The notes: a model not told the origin generated them from the letters alone. Numbered from the stretch's first letter, positions 13,666 to 22,678 are shown. The stretch: DNA of 29,269 nucleotides from an uncultured Lachnospiraceae bacterium (GCA_910578845.1 CAJTSL010000030.1:1-29269), one strand, 5' to 3'. Made by a program: numbers and translations.

Positions 13666-14754
13666 TTACCAGAAAACCTGGTTATCAATCAAAATCCCAT
13701 CGTGATTGCCAGCCCGCCTAAAGTGCGTAGCATCCCCGACATTCGTAGCGCCAGCCATTGCCGCCTGTGCCGCCGCATAGCAGCTTTCCGTCGCACCGCC
13801 ATTATAATAGACTCTTGCTACTTTCCCATTAATTGCAGGCGTAAACTGTCCCGACGCATAAATAACGCCCGATATTGTATTCGGATAAGCGCCGCTCCTT
13901 ACTCTATTCATGACAACAGCACCAACCGCCAGCTTTCCTTCATAAGATTCCGACCCAGCTTCACAATAGATCAACGCCGCTAATAATCTCAAATCATCCG
14001 ATTCTTCGATGATCGCTTCCCTGGCATCTTCTATTGCCTTACGCCTTGCCTCTTCGGCTGCCGCTTTCGCCTCTTCTTCTCTTTGCCGGATGACGTCCAT
14101 CGTCTCGCCTTCATCAATGTGGAAATCCATATCCACAAATTCTGCGGAAACAAACGCCACGTCATCATCAAAGTCCACGCTGATCCATTCGTCGTTGATG
14201 ACCTCTATGACGTCAAGCTCATCATCCTGAGAAATAAACCCAAGTGTTTCAGAATCCGTATCCGGTTCCTCGCGCACGCGCAGCGTCTCCGTCTCTATCG
14301 TCACAATCATATTGCCCACTTCGCTCGCCAGCGCTTCCGCCTCCTCATCGAAAAGCAAGAATTCATCGCTTGCCCACCCGACGAGGCTACCTGATTCTAT
14401 TTTCGTCCACCCGTCTTTTCGCTCCAATATTCTTCCGCCGCAATCCTTATAGAGCAATCCTACTTTGTCTGACTCTTCCGTTGCTTCAGCACGTACGTTG
14501 AGCGCCATCTGCACATCCGCCATGACCAAATCTGACTTTTCTCTCGCTGCCTCCTCCACGATCTGCGTCAGTGCCTTAATCGCATCCTCGCTTCCGCCGC
14601 TGCTCGGGTCAAAAATATCGTTGATTCCTCCGTTCAAAGGATCCATATACTCTTTCGTATTGGATGCAGCAGCTTCTATCCTGATTCCATAGAACATGAC
14701 CAGACTCATCATAAGAGCGGTCAGCACATGGAAAATGCCTCTGCCTCTTAACAT
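13666..14754 (-). CDS. Secreted cell wall hydrolase, SH3-SH3-SleB type
   Basis: Predicted exported peptidoglycan hydrolase. Residues 1-30 are a signal peptide (basic MLRGRG, hydrophobic core, AAA). Two SH3-type wall-binding domains follow at about 82-136 (ALNVRAEATEESDKVG, WTKIESGSLVGWAS) and 152-210 (TLRVREEPDTDSETLG). An Ala/Glu/Arg coiled linker spans about 224-250. A C-terminal SleB/CwlJ-like Hydrolase_2 domain spans about 255-362 with Glu265 in LIYCEAGSES, then GAVVMNRVRSG and ATHFRRAG. SleB relatives cleave spore cortex, but the SH3 domains and ordinary signal peptide also fit a vegetative enzyme. GGAGG lies nine bases before the start. A WalR-like box is 44-60 bases upstream. Confidence 0.9.
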   Translation of the reverse strand: MLRGRGIFHVLTALMMSLVMFYGIRIEAAASNTKEYMDPLNGGINDIFDPSSGGSEDAIKALTQIVEEAAREKSDLVMADVQMALNVRAEATEESDKVGLLYKDCGGRILERKDGWTKIESGSLVGWASDEFLLFDEEAEALASEVGNMIVTIETETLRVREEPDTDSETLGFISQDDELDVIEVINDEWISVDFDDDVAFVSAEFVDMDFHIDEGETMDVIRQREEEAKAAAEEARRKAIEDAREAIIEESDDLRLLAALIYCEAGSESYEGKLAVGAVVMNRVRSGAYPNTISGVIYASGQFTPAINGKVARVYYNGGATESCYAAAQAAMAGATNVGDATHFRRAGNHDGILIDNQVFW

Positions 14755-14797
14755 GAATGTCTACCTCCGCTTTCCTTTTAGATATAAATATTACAAT

Positions 14798-14814
14798 TAT
14801 TACGAAATTGTTAA
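14798..14814 (+). promoter_or_regulatory. WalR-like box upstream of SleB-type hydrolase
   Basis: TATTAC-GAAAT-TGTTAA matches the WalR (YycF) direct-repeat pattern TGTWAH-N5-TGTWAH except for one base in the first half. The 14-base stretch ttacgaaattgtta is identical to the box upstream of the M23 peptidase at 26438-26454. Here it points away from the gene it precedes. Confidence 0.5.
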
Positions 14815-14919
14815 ATCTTCCTTTTTGGATATTCTAGCAAAACATCCAATCTTTGTCAAGTTTATGAAACTTGTCCGTAATTTATGAGTAATTAATAGGC
14901 GAAGATAGACATATTTTTG

Positions 14920-15714
14920 TTACAATTCTTTAGATTTCTCGACACATGCAAGCAGCGCATCCATTACCGCTCCCCGCATCCCGTTCTCTTCCAGGACACG
15001 TACGCCCTGGATCGTTGTACCGCCCGGGGAACATACCATATCTTTGAGCTCGCCGGGATGTTTACCGCTCTCCAATAGTAATTTGGCGCTTCCATAGACC
15101 GCCTGCGCCGCAAATTCATATGCCTGCGTCCTTGGCAGTCCTGCCGCCACTCCCGCGTCCGCCATCGCCTCTATGAACATGAACACATATGCAGGCGAGC
15201 TGCCCGATACTGCCCCTACCGCATCCATGAGACGCTCCGGCACGAAACTCGCCCTCCCAAAGCTTTCCATCAAATTAATGCTTGTTTCTTTTTCCTGCTC
15301 TGAAACAAAAGCATTGGCACATACGCCCGTACACCCTGCTCCTACTAACGCCGGTGTATTGGGCATGCAGCGTACCAGTTTGATCTGTCTGCCAAACGCT
15401 TCCTCTATCCATGCGATGGTCTTGCCCGCCGCAATGCTGATGATCAACGCGTCCGGCGAAACTTCGTCTTTTATTTCCGCTATCACTTCAGCGAAAAACT
15501 GTGGTTTCACTGCGAGTATCAGCGTATCCGCTTCTTTTGCCACATCCACATTCCTCTCCCGGGTGCCAATCCCATGTTTTTCTTCCATTCTTGCTCTTGT
15601 AGCTGCCGTTTTGGCGCTGCCGATCATATCCTCTGCTTTGACAATGCCTTTTTGCAGCATTCCGCCGATGATAGCATCCGCCATATTTCCCAATCCGATA
15701 AAACCAATTTTCAT
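14920..15714 (-). CDS. proC: Pyrroline-5-carboxylate reductase
   Basis: Final step of proline synthesis, reducing pyrroline-5-carboxylate with NAD(P)H. The 264-residue length is normal. The N-terminal Rossmann motif is GFIGLGNMADAIIGGML. ILAVKPQ, RCMPNTPALVGAGCTG and the C-terminal helical dimerisation domain with LKDMVCSPGGTTIQGVRVLE are all present. The start at 15714 has GGAGG six bases upstream. It follows the RNA methyltransferase gene by 56 bases on the same strand. No terminator is evident between proC and the cell wall hydrolase gene. Confidence 0.96.
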   Translation of the reverse strand: MKIGFIGLGNMADAIIGGMLQKGIVKAEDMIGSAKTAATRARMEEKHGIGTRERNVDVAKEADTLILAVKPQFFAEVIAEIKDEVSPDALIISIAAGKTIAWIEEAFGRQIKLVRCMPNTPALVGAGCTGVCANAFVSEQEKETSINLMESFGRASFVPERLMDAVGAVSGSSPAYVFMFIEAMADAGVAAGLPRTQAYEFAAQAVYGSAKLLLESGKHPGELKDMVCSPGGTTIQGVRVLEENGMRGAVMDALLACVEKSKEL

Positions 15715-15770
15715 AAATATCCTCCATCCTTTCCAATTTAGCCTTGACTTTTTATTTGCAAGCTGATTTT

Positions 15771-16580
15771 TTATAATTCTTCTGCCCGCCTCTGCTTAGC
15801 CGCCTCAAATAACAACACCGAAGCCGCCACCGCCGCATTGAGTGATTCCACCTTACCCATCATTGGTATTATGACACTCGTGTCGGATTTAGCTGCCGTC
15901 TCTTTTCGCAACCCATTCGCTTCATTTCCGATTAAAAACGCCGTTCCTCTAGAATAGACACAGGTGTCATAATTCTTTGCCCCATCTAAATGAGCCGCGT
16001 AAAGCGTAACTTCTTTTTCCCGTAAAACGCTCATTGCTTCCTCTAGGCTCTTTACATATGTAAAAGGAACCCGATAGATGGATCCCATCGTAGAGCGGAT
16101 TGTCTTAGGATTATAAATATCTACTGTCCCTTCGCTCATGATAACGCCCATGATCCCGGCTCCCTCTCCGGCCCGGAACATCGTCCCCAAATTCCCCGGA
16201 TCCTGTATGTCCTCTAGAAGCAGCAGGAGCGGATTCTCTTTCCTAATCATTTCTTCAATGGAATAGTGTTGCTGCCTGAGCACGCATAGGATTCCCTGTG
16301 GCGTTTTCGTATCTGACATTTTACGGAAAACATCATTTGACACCGTCTCATACGAGACTGAACGGTTTGCGCACAATTGCTCTATCTTCTCTTGACATGT
16401 CTTTGGCATCTGCCCGGACATCTCTTCCGATACATAGACTTTCTCAATTGCTTCTTCGGGCGCTTCTAAGAACATCTTCACGCCTTCTACAATGTAGAGC
16501 CCGCTCTCTCGTCTCGCTTTCGCTTTCTGCACAAGCTGTATCACTTCTTTCACGCCTTTGTTCGCATGGCTCGTAATCAT
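15771..16580 (-). CDS. SpoU/TrmH-family RNA 2'-O-methyltransferase
   Basis: A SPOUT-class enzyme that methylates ribose 2'-OH in tRNA or rRNA. The N-terminal substrate-binding domain (about residues 5-85) precedes the trefoil-knot catalytic domain. The SAM-binding motifs are LLEDIQDPGNLGTMFRAGEG, FLIGNEANGLRKE and IPMMGKVESLNAAVAASVL. I chose the ATG at 16580 (MITSHANKGVKEV, 269 residues) because AGAGGG lies just upstream. The longer frame to 16643 would run into dispersed repeat copy 2. The exact target base cannot be read from the sequence, so no symbol is given. Confidence 0.9.
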   Translation of the reverse strand: MITSHANKGVKEVIQLVQKAKARRESGLYIVEGVKMFLEAPEEAIEKVYVSEEMSGQMPKTCQEKIEQLCANRSVSYETVSNDVFRKMSDTKTPQGILCVLRQQHYSIEEMIRKENPLLLLLEDIQDPGNLGTMFRAGEGAGIMGVIMSEGTVDIYNPKTIRSTMGSIYRVPFTYVKSLEEAMSVLREKEVTLYAAHLDGAKNYDTCVYSRGTAFLIGNEANGLRKETAAKSDTSVIIPMMGKVESLNAAVAASVLLFEAAKQRRAEEL

Positions 16581-16610
16581 ATTCTGCCCTCTTTCTTCTA
16601 TAATAATAGG

Positions 16611-16741
16611 TTGAAAAATCATGCTGATGCACTGATTTTTCATCCCGCAATTTGAGGCTTCCCCTCAAATATGCTTTGATCGCAGTCGGAAATTTGAGAT
16701 TTCCGACGCGTGTCTTCGCTGTTTACTGCTCTGACATGGAG
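16611..16741 (+). repeat. Dispersed hairpin-rich intergenic repeat, copy 2
   Basis: Lies between pfkA and the RNA methyltransferase gene but points opposite to both. It holds three hairpins. The first pairs ttgaaaaatc with gatttttca (16611-16642). The second is atttgagg/cctcaaat (about 16650-16670). The third is gtcggaaat-ttgag-atttccgac (16685-16707). Then come gcgtgtcttcgc and the end motif actgctctgacatggag. The third hairpin and its flank are identical to copy 1 over 29 bases, while hairpins 1 and 2 differ in sequence but keep pairing. After the end motif comes ttaggttgaa, which again looks like the start of a unit. Confidence 0.85.
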
Positions 16742-16762
16742 TTAGGTTGAACACATGTGCAT

Positions 16763-16798
16763 AAAAAAGGGGCAGGAAAACCCGAATCTCCCTCCCCC
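16763..16798 (-). terminator. Terminator of pfkA
   Basis: On the minus strand a G-rich arm (16791-16798, with one mismatch or bulge) pairs with cctgcccc (16769-16776) and is followed by six T. It lies 30 bases after the pfkA stop. Confidence 0.65.
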
Positions 16799-16827
16799 AA
16801 TCTGCTCCCGCTTAAGGAAATATCCCA

Positions 16828-17802
16828 TCAAAGCGCAAGTATCTTGCTGACTTCGTATATATACTCCGAAATGCCTTTCTGCATATTCAGAGCTTCTTCA
16901 ATGTCAAAATCTAAAAATTCCCCGTGCTGGTAGCCGACCACTCTGTTCGTCTTGCCCTCGCATAAGATATCCGCAGCATACGCGCCCATAATAGAAGCAT
17001 AATAACGGTCTTTACACGTCGGCGCGCCCCCACGCTGTAAATATCCCAAAATTGTCGCTCTAGTCTCAATACCGGTAGCCGCTTCGATACGCCTTGCCAT
17101 AGATGTAGAATGCCCAATGCCTTCCGCGTTGATAATGATATGATGCGTCTTGCCTCGTTTTCTGTTCGCAATGATATTATTGATTATGCCCTGCTCGTTA
17201 TAATCATATTTCTCTGGCAACAGGATATCCTCCGCGCCATTCGCGATGCCACACCAAAGCGCAATATATCCTGCATTTCTGCCCATGACTTCGATAATGC
17301 TGCAACGCTCATGGGAAGACGAAGTATCACGTACCTTATCAATCGCCTGCATTGCCGTATTGATCGCCGTATCAAATCCGATTGTGTATTCCGTACAGGC
17401 AATGTCTAAGTCGATCGTTCCCGGTAAACCGATTGTATTAATCCCATGCTTCGCAAGTGCCTGCGCTCCCCGGTAAGAGCCGTCGCCACCAATTACGACA
17501 AGACCGTCAATTTTATATTTATGACAGACCTCCGCTGCACGTTGCTGTCCCTCTTCCGTACACATTTCCATGCATCTGGCAGTTCCTAAGATCGTACCGC
17601 CGCGCTGGATGGTATCAGAAACATACCACTTCTCCAAATCTATAATTTCCTCATTCATAAGGCCCTGATAGCCTTTCTTGATGCCCTTTACCCTGACTCC
17701 ATTCGCGATTGCTTTTCTAACAACTGCGCGAATGGCGGCATTCATGCCCGGCGCATCACCGCCGCTTGTCAAAACGCCTATTGTTTTGATTTCCTTTGCC
17801 AT
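16828..17802 (-). CDS. pfkA: ATP-dependent 6-phosphofructokinase
   Basis: Commits glycolysis by making fructose 1,6-bisphosphate. Starting at 17802 (MAKEIKTIGVLTSGG) gives 324 residues, the usual PfkA length, with AAAGGA about nine bases upstream. A TTG six codons earlier is not needed. Visible motifs are TSGGDAPGMNAAIRAVV, VIGGDGSYRGAQAL (the Gly of GGDG fits ATP rather than pyrophosphate as donor), catalytic GTIDLDIACTEYTIGFDTA with both Asp residues, and EVMGRNAGYIAL. A consensus-like promoter with a palindromic spacer precedes it and a terminator follows. It is therefore probably transcribed alone, downstream of dnaE. Confidence 0.95.
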   Translation of the reverse strand: MAKEIKTIGVLTSGGDAPGMNAAIRAVVRKAIANGVRVKGIKKGYQGLMNEEIIDLEKWYVSDTIQRGGTILGTARCMEMCTEEGQQRAAEVCHKYKIDGLVVIGGDGSYRGAQALAKHGINTIGLPGTIDLDIACTEYTIGFDTAINTAMQAIDKVRDTSSSHERCSIIEVMGRNAGYIALWCGIANGAEDILLPEKYDYNEQGIINNIIANRKRGKTHHIIINAEGIGHSTSMARRIEAATGIETRATILGYLQRGGAPTCKDRYYASIMGAYAADILCEGKTNRVVGYQHGEFLDFDIEEALNMQKGISEYIYEVSKILAL

Positions 17803-17846
17803 ATCCCCACGTCCTTTCAACTGTAGAAAATATCCAACCGATTTAT

Positions 17847-17875
17847 ATTTTACCTTAATTATTAAGGGTTTTCAA
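17847..17875 (-). promoter_or_regulatory. pfkA promoter with palindromic spacer
   Basis: Minus strand: TTGAAA (17870-17875), 17 bases, TAAAAT (17847-17852). The spacer contains the perfect inverted repeat CCTTAAT-T-ATTAAGG (17853-17867), placed exactly where a repressor would block polymerase. It resembles no operator I can name with confidence. Confidence 0.65.
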
Positions 17876-17881
17876 GCCAAA

Positions 17882-20800
17882 CTATACAACTTTGATATTC
17901 TCTTTTCCGTATAGATTCTCTAGCCTGTCAATCAGCTTATCATCCGCATTCACATTCTGATTCGGCGGCAGCGTTTTCATAGCCTTAGGGTTTTCGATAT
18001 AAATGACAACACTGTCTTTTCCTTCCGAATCATGTAAAGACGCCAGAAGCTCTGCTTCTTTTTCCTCAAACAGTTCTTTTGTCGGGAACTTGATCCATAG
18101 TTTCTTCGGTATTTCGTCGAATGCCGTGATTTTCTCGCATATCAGTTTAGCATCTTTTTCCTCTTCCGCAGAAACCCTTCCCTGGATAAATACTTTTCTG
18201 TCCTCTATCAGCTTATCCGCGTTTCTCTCATAATCCCTGGGAAAGACGATGACTTCCACAGAACCTAGCAGATCCTCTAGCTGCAAAAATGCCATGACTT
18301 TCTCGCTTTTCGTATATTTTAGTCTTTTATCCGCGATAATGCCTCCAAGCGTGACTGTCGCCCCGTCTTTTACAATCGTCGCATCCGTCTCTTCATCCAA
18401 CAGGAAATCCGTCGTCGTATTCGTAATATGTTTATGCCAGATATCCTGATATTCTTCCAGCGGATGTCCGCTGACATAGATTCCCAGCACTTCTTTTTCA
18501 AAGCTCAGTTTCATTTCCTTGGAGTATTCTCCCACATCAGGCAGCTTTATCTCATAGCTTTCCTTCTCTTCTTCCGCTGCAATATCAAACAAGGAAAGCT
18601 GTCCTGCCATGTTGTTCTTCTTATCCTGCTGGATGCTGTCTAAAATCTGTATATAGATGCTCATGAACTGCTTCCTTGTGCCGCCAAGGCTATCCATGGC
18701 TCCCGCTTTGATGAAGTTTTCGATGGCGCGTTTATTGACTTCCTTGTCTGCCATACGGGTGATGAAATCCTTCAGATTCGTATATGGGCCTCTCTGCCGC
18801 CTCTCTTCAACTACCGTTTCAATGACCGGGCGCCCTACGCTCTTAATTGCTGTCAAAGCATAACGGATGGATTTACCGGAAACGGAGAATCCGATCTCAC
18901 CTTCATTAATATCAGGCGGCAGGATTTCGATGCCCATACTGCGGCTCGCCATAATATATTCCGAAACCTTATTCGGGAAATCAATGACAGACGTTAATAA
19001 CGCAGCCATAAACTCTACCGGATAATAATACTTTAAGTACGCTGTCTGGTACGAGACAACGGCATAGCACGCCGCATGGGATTTATTAAACGCATATTTG
19101 GCAAAATCCATCATTGTGTCATAAATATGATTTGCAGTCTGAGCATTAATGCCATTCACCACACACCCCGGAACCCCTTCCTCCGGGTTCCCATAAGTAA
19201 AATTCTTTCTCTCCTGCTCCATGACGTACTGCTTTTTCTTGCTCATGGCACGTCGCACCAAGTCGCTCCTGCCCATCGTATAACCGCCAAGCTCCCGCAC
19301 AATCTGCATGACTTGCTCCTGGTAGACGATACATCCGTATGTCGGGGAAAGAATAGACTCTAATTGCGGACAGTCATAGGTGATCGTGTCGGGATGGTTC
19401 TTGCCCTTAATATATTTCGGGATAAAGTCCATCGGCCCCGGACGATAAAGGGAAATGCCCGCAATCACATCTTCTAAGCTCTGCGGCTTTAACTCCTTCA
19501 TGAAGTTTTTCATGCCGCCGCTTTCAAGCTGGAACACACCGTCAGTCCGTCCCGTCCCAATAGAAGAAAGCACAGCGGCATCATTATAATCTATGGCATC
19601 CATGTCTATCTTAGTGCCAGTGCTTTTCTCTGCCATTCTGGCTGCATTCTGTATGACCGTCAAAGTACGCAAGCCAAGGAAATCCATTTTCAAGAGGCCA
19701 AGCTCTTCTATCGTCGTCATCGTAAACTGCGTGACGGCGGAACCGTCAACGCCTTTACAAAGCGGTACAAACTTCTCTGCGGCATCCGGGCAGATCACGA
19801 CGCCCGCCGCATGGGTAGACGTATTTCTCGGCAGCCCCTCTAGGCGCTTAGACATATCTACCAGGGTTTGGACTTGTTCATCTTCCATATATAGTTTCTT
19901 GAATTCAGGGTTTATCTCTAATGCCCTGCCAATCGTGATATTTAATTCCTTCGGCACCAGCTTGGCAATCGAATCCACATAAGCGTATGGCAGATCCATG
20001 ACGCGCCCGACATCACGGATAACGGCTTTAGCAGCCATCGTCGCAAACGTCACAATCTGTACGACTTTATCCGCACCATACTTTTGCCCGACATATTCTA
20101 TTACTTCCGGCCTTCGCTCATAACAGAAATCCACATCAATATCCGGCATGGAAACACGCTCCGGATTTAAAAAACGCTCAAAGAGAAGATTGTATTTAAT
20201 AGGGTCAATATCAGTTATTTTCAAACAATAAGACACAATGCTCCCTGCCGCCGATCCACGCCCCGGCCCGACCGCAATACCGTTTTCCCTACAGAAATTG
20301 ATATAATCCCATACGATCAGGAAATAATCCACAAATCCCATTGTCCGAATAATATCCAGCTCATAGTCCATCCGCTTACGCAGCGTACCGTCATCATCCG
20401 GGTACCTTTGTGCAAGCCCTTTTGTACAAAGCTCCTGTAAATAGCTAACGGAATCATAGCCAGCAGGCACATCATAGTGCGGCACTTTATAGACGCCAAA
20501 TTCTATTTCCACCTGACATCTGTCTGCAATCCGCTGCGCATTCTCTACCGCCTCCCATGCATAGGGGAAAAGGCCTTTCATTTCCTCTTCGCTTTTCACA
20601 TAGTATTGCCCACCCTCATAGCGCAGACGATCCTCATCAGACAGCTTCTTGCCAGTCTGTATACATAACAAAATATCATGGGATTTCTCATCTTCAGCAT
20701 ACGTATAATGCACGTCATTCGTTGCAACCAGAGGAATATCCAGCTCCTTGCTCATCGTAAGCAATGCCGTGTTCACCATTCTCTGCGTCGGAATGCCATG

Positions 20801-21331
20801 GTCTTGTAATTCCAGGAAAAAATTCCCTTTCCCAAAACAGTCTTCATATTTCTTGGCCGATTTCTTCGCCTCGTCTATCAGCCCCTTCTGGATATAACGT
20901 GGCACTTCCCCGGCAAGACATGCGGAGAGCGCGATAATGCCCTCATGAAATTCCCGCAGCACTTCCATATCCACACGGGGCCTATAATAATAACCTTCGG
21001 TAAAGCCACGGCTGACAATCTTCGTCAGGTTCTCATATCCAATATTATTCTCGGCAAGAAGCACTAAGTGATAATATCTGTCTTCCCCACCGACTAATTC
21101 TTTGTCAAACCGGGAGTTGGGCGCAACATAAACTTCGCATCCTATGATCGGCCTGATGCCCGCTTCTTTCGCCGCCTTATAGAAATCAATGACACCGTAC
21201 ATCACACCATGGTCGGTGATAGCCGCGCTGTCCATGCCAAGCTCCTTGACACGCTTTACATATTCTTTGATTTTATTGGAACCGTCTAGCAGACTATATT
21301 CCGTATGGACATGAAGATGTGTAAAAGCCAT
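17882..21331 (-). CDS. dnaE: DNA polymerase III alpha subunit DnaE
   Basis: Replicative polymerase of the C family. The ATG at 21331 (MAFTHLHVHTEYSLLDGSN) gives 1149 residues and has GGGGA upstream; a TTG 23 codons earlier lies in the hairpin leader. An N-terminal PHP domain covers about residues 1-270. The palm holds GIAVGPGRGSAAGSIVSYCL and the catalytic Asp pair in PDIDVDFCYERR. The finger region has YRPGPMDFIPKYIKGK. A helix-hairpin-helix region (MDSLGGTRKQ) precedes the beta-clamp motif GQLSLFDI, and a C-terminal OB domain follows (TVTLGGIIADKR to VEVIVFPRDYE). It lies between metK and pfkA with its own likely promoter. Confidence 0.97.
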   Translation of the reverse strand: MAFTHLHVHTEYSLLDGSNKIKEYVKRVKELGMDSAAITDHGVMYGVIDFYKAAKEAGIRPIIGCEVYVAPNSRFDKELVGGEDRYYHLVLLAENNIGYENLTKIVSRGFTEGYYYRPRVDMEVLREFHEGIIALSACLAGEVPRYIQKGLIDEAKKSAKKYEDCFGKGNFFLELQDHGIPTQRMVNTALLTMSKELDIPLVATNDVHYTYAEDEKSHDILLCIQTGKKLSDEDRLRYEGGQYYVKSEEEMKGLFPYAWEAVENAQRIADRCQVEIEFGVYKVPHYDVPAGYDSVSYLQELCTKGLAQRYPDDDGTLRKRMDYELDIIRTMGFVDYFLIVWDYINFCRENGIAVGPGRGSAAGSIVSYCLKITDIDPIKYNLLFERFLNPERVSMPDIDVDFCYERRPEVIEYVGQKYGADKVVQIVTFATMAAKAVIRDVGRVMDLPYAYVDSIAKLVPKELNITIGRALEINPEFKKLYMEDEQVQTLVDMSKRLEGLPRNTSTHAAGVVICPDAAEKFVPLCKGVDGSAVTQFTMTTIEELGLLKMDFLGLRTLTVIQNAARMAEKSTGTKIDMDAIDYNDAAVLSSIGTGRTDGVFQLESGGMKNFMKELKPQSLEDVIAGISLYRPGPMDFIPKYIKGKNHPDTITYDCPQLESILSPTYGCIVYQEQVMQIVRELGGYTMGRSDLVRRAMSKKKQYVMEQERKNFTYGNPEEGVPGCVVNGINAQTANHIYDTMMDFAKYAFNKSHAACYAVVSYQTAYLKYYYPVEFMAALLTSVIDFPNKVSEYIMASRSMGIEILPPDINEGEIGFSVSGKSIRYALTAIKSVGRPVIETVVEERRQRGPYTNLKDFITRMADKEVNKRAIENFIKAGAMDSLGGTRKQFMSIYIQILDSIQQDKKNNMAGQLSLFDIAAEEEKESYEIKLPDVGEYSKEMKLSFEKEVLGIYVSGHPLEEYQDIWHKHITNTTTDFLLDEETDATIVKDGATVTLGGIIADKRLKYTKSEKVMAFLQLEDLLGSVEVIVFPRDYERNADKLIEDRKVFIQGRVSAEEEKDAKLICEKITAFDEIPKKLWIKFPTKELFEEKEAELLASLHDSEGKDSVVIYIENPKAMKTLPPNQNVNADDKLIDRLENLYGKENIKVV

Positions 21332-21371
21332 GTGAAATCCCCGCTTCTTTTCTTTCTTTTGCTTACGCTTG

Positions 21372-21413
21372 TGAATTGCACCGCAATTCTTGTGACGCAA
21401 GTTTACTTGCGTC
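21372..21413 (-). promoter_or_regulatory. Two tandem hairpins at the start of the dnaE transcript
   Basis: gacgcaagt-aa-acttgcgtc (21394-21413) and gaattgc-ggt-gcaattc (21372-21388) are perfect inverted repeats separated by 5 bases. With the -10 box at 21415-21420, the first hairpin would sit at or near the 5' end of the mRNA. Confidence 0.6.
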
Positions 21414-21414
21414 T

Positions 21415-21423
21415 ATTATATCA
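21415..21423 (-). promoter_or_regulatory. Extended -10 promoter of dnaE
   Basis: TGA-TATAAT on the minus strand is a full extended -10 element. No good -35 is seen because the metK terminator occupies that region. Confidence 0.6.
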
Positions 21424-21431
21424 CAGTTCAC

Positions 21432-21465
21432 AAAAAAGGATATGCCTTTTGGCATATCCCTTTTT
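21432..21465 (-). terminator. Terminator of metK (bidirectional form)
   Basis: ggatatgcc (21438-21446) pairs with ggcatatcc (21451-21459) around a 4-base loop. On the minus strand a T-run of six follows, and the plus side is also T-rich. The stem starts 26 bases after the metK stop. Confidence 0.9.
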
Positions 21466-21484
21466 ATTTTTGTCTCTTTTATTT

Positions 21485-22672
21485 TTATAAATATTTCTTC
21501 AGGACATCTACTTTGTCCAGTTTCTCCCAAGGCAGATCCAGATCATTACGTCCAAAGTGACCATATGCCGCTGTCTGCTTGTAGATCGGGCGACGCAAGT
21601 CTAACATTTTGATGATGCCTGCCGGGCGTAGATCGAAATTCTCACGGACGATTTCCACTAACTTCTCATCGGATACTTTACCGGTACCAAAAGCATCCAC
21701 CATAACCGAAGTCGGCTGTGCAACACCGATCGCATAAGACAACTGGATCTCACATTTCTCTGCAAGCCCTGCCGCTACGATATTCTTCGCCACGTAGCGT
21801 GCCGCATAAGCCGCAGAACGGTCAACTTTCGTGCAATCTTTACCGGAAAAAGCGCCGCCGCCATGACGTGCATATCCACCGTATGTATCTACGATGATCT
21901 TACGTCCTGTCAAACCTGCATCTCCGTGAGGCCCGCCGATCACGAAGCGCCCTGTCGGATTGATGAAGAACTTCGTATTGCCATCTATCAGTTCTGCCGG
22001 AAGTACCGGGTCAAATACATATTTCTTGATGTCTTCATGGATCTGTTCCTGTGTCACATCCTCGTCATGCTGCGTGGATAATACAACCGCTTCTAATCTT
22101 ACCGGTTTGCCATTCTCGTCGTATTCTACGGACACCTGGCTCTTCCCGTCTGGCCTTAAATATTTCAGCGTGCCGTCTTTCCTGACTTTGGTCAGTTGCA
22201 GGGCAAGCTTGTGTGCAAGAGAAATCGGATAAGGCATATATTCCTCTGTTTCATTTGTCGCATATCCGAACATCATACCCTGGTCGCCGGCTCCGGTCGC
22301 TTCGATCTCTTCATCAGACATTTCCTGGCGTTTTGCTTCTAAAGCTTTGTCAACGCCCATGGCAATATCTGCGGATTGCTCATCAATTGCTACCATAACG
22401 GCACATGTATTGCCATCGAATCCGTACTCGGATTTCGTATAGCCGATTTCTTTGACTGTATCACGTACGATTTTCTGAATATCCACGTAAGCATTTGTCG
22501 TAATCTCACCTGTTACCAACACAAATCCTGTACAAGTCGCTGTCTCACAAGCAACACGGCTCATAGGGTCTTTCTCCATACAAGCGTCTAAGATCGCATC
22601 GGATATAGCATCGCAGACTTTATCCGGATGACCTTCCGTAACCGATTCTGAAGTAAATAATCTTTTTTCCAT
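21485..22672 (-). CDS. metK: S-adenosylmethionine synthase
   Basis: Makes S-adenosylmethionine from methionine and ATP. The ATG at 22672 (MEKRLFTSESVTEGHPDK) has AGGAG seven bases upstream, giving 395 residues, the usual size; the ATG two codons earlier is too close to that site. Motifs are GHPDKVCDAISDAILDA, the signature GAGDQGMMFGYA and the P-loop-like GGAFSGKDCTKVDRSAAYAAR, with GGPHGDAGLTGRKIIVDTYGG before it. A SAM-I riboswitch and its terminator lie in the leader, so expression should fall when SAM is plentiful. Confidence 0.97.
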   Translation of the reverse strand: MEKRLFTSESVTEGHPDKVCDAISDAILDACMEKDPMSRVACETATCTGFVLVTGEITTNAYVDIQKIVRDTVKEIGYTKSEYGFDGNTCAVMVAIDEQSADIAMGVDKALEAKRQEMSDEEIEATGAGDQGMMFGYATNETEEYMPYPISLAHKLALQLTKVRKDGTLKYLRPDGKSQVSVEYDENGKPVRLEAVVLSTQHDEDVTQEQIHEDIKKYVFDPVLPAELIDGNTKFFINPTGRFVIGGPHGDAGLTGRKIIVDTYGGYARHGGGAFSGKDCTKVDRSAAYAARYVAKNIVAAGLAEKCEIQLSYAIGVAQPTSVMVDAFGTGKVSDEKLVEIVRENFDLRPAGIIKMLDLRRPIYKQTAAYGHFGRNDLDLPWEKLDKVDVLKKYL

Positions 22673-22678
22673 TTTCAT

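Noticed and set aside
16580..16643. Longer N-terminus for the RNA methyltransferase
   Set aside because: The extra residues come from dispersed repeat copy 2, and a good ribosome-binding site precedes the ATG at 16580.
21331..21400. TTG start adding 23 residues to DnaE
   Set aside because: It lies in the leader hairpins, has a basic non-conserved sequence, and the PHP domain begins right after the ATG at 21331.
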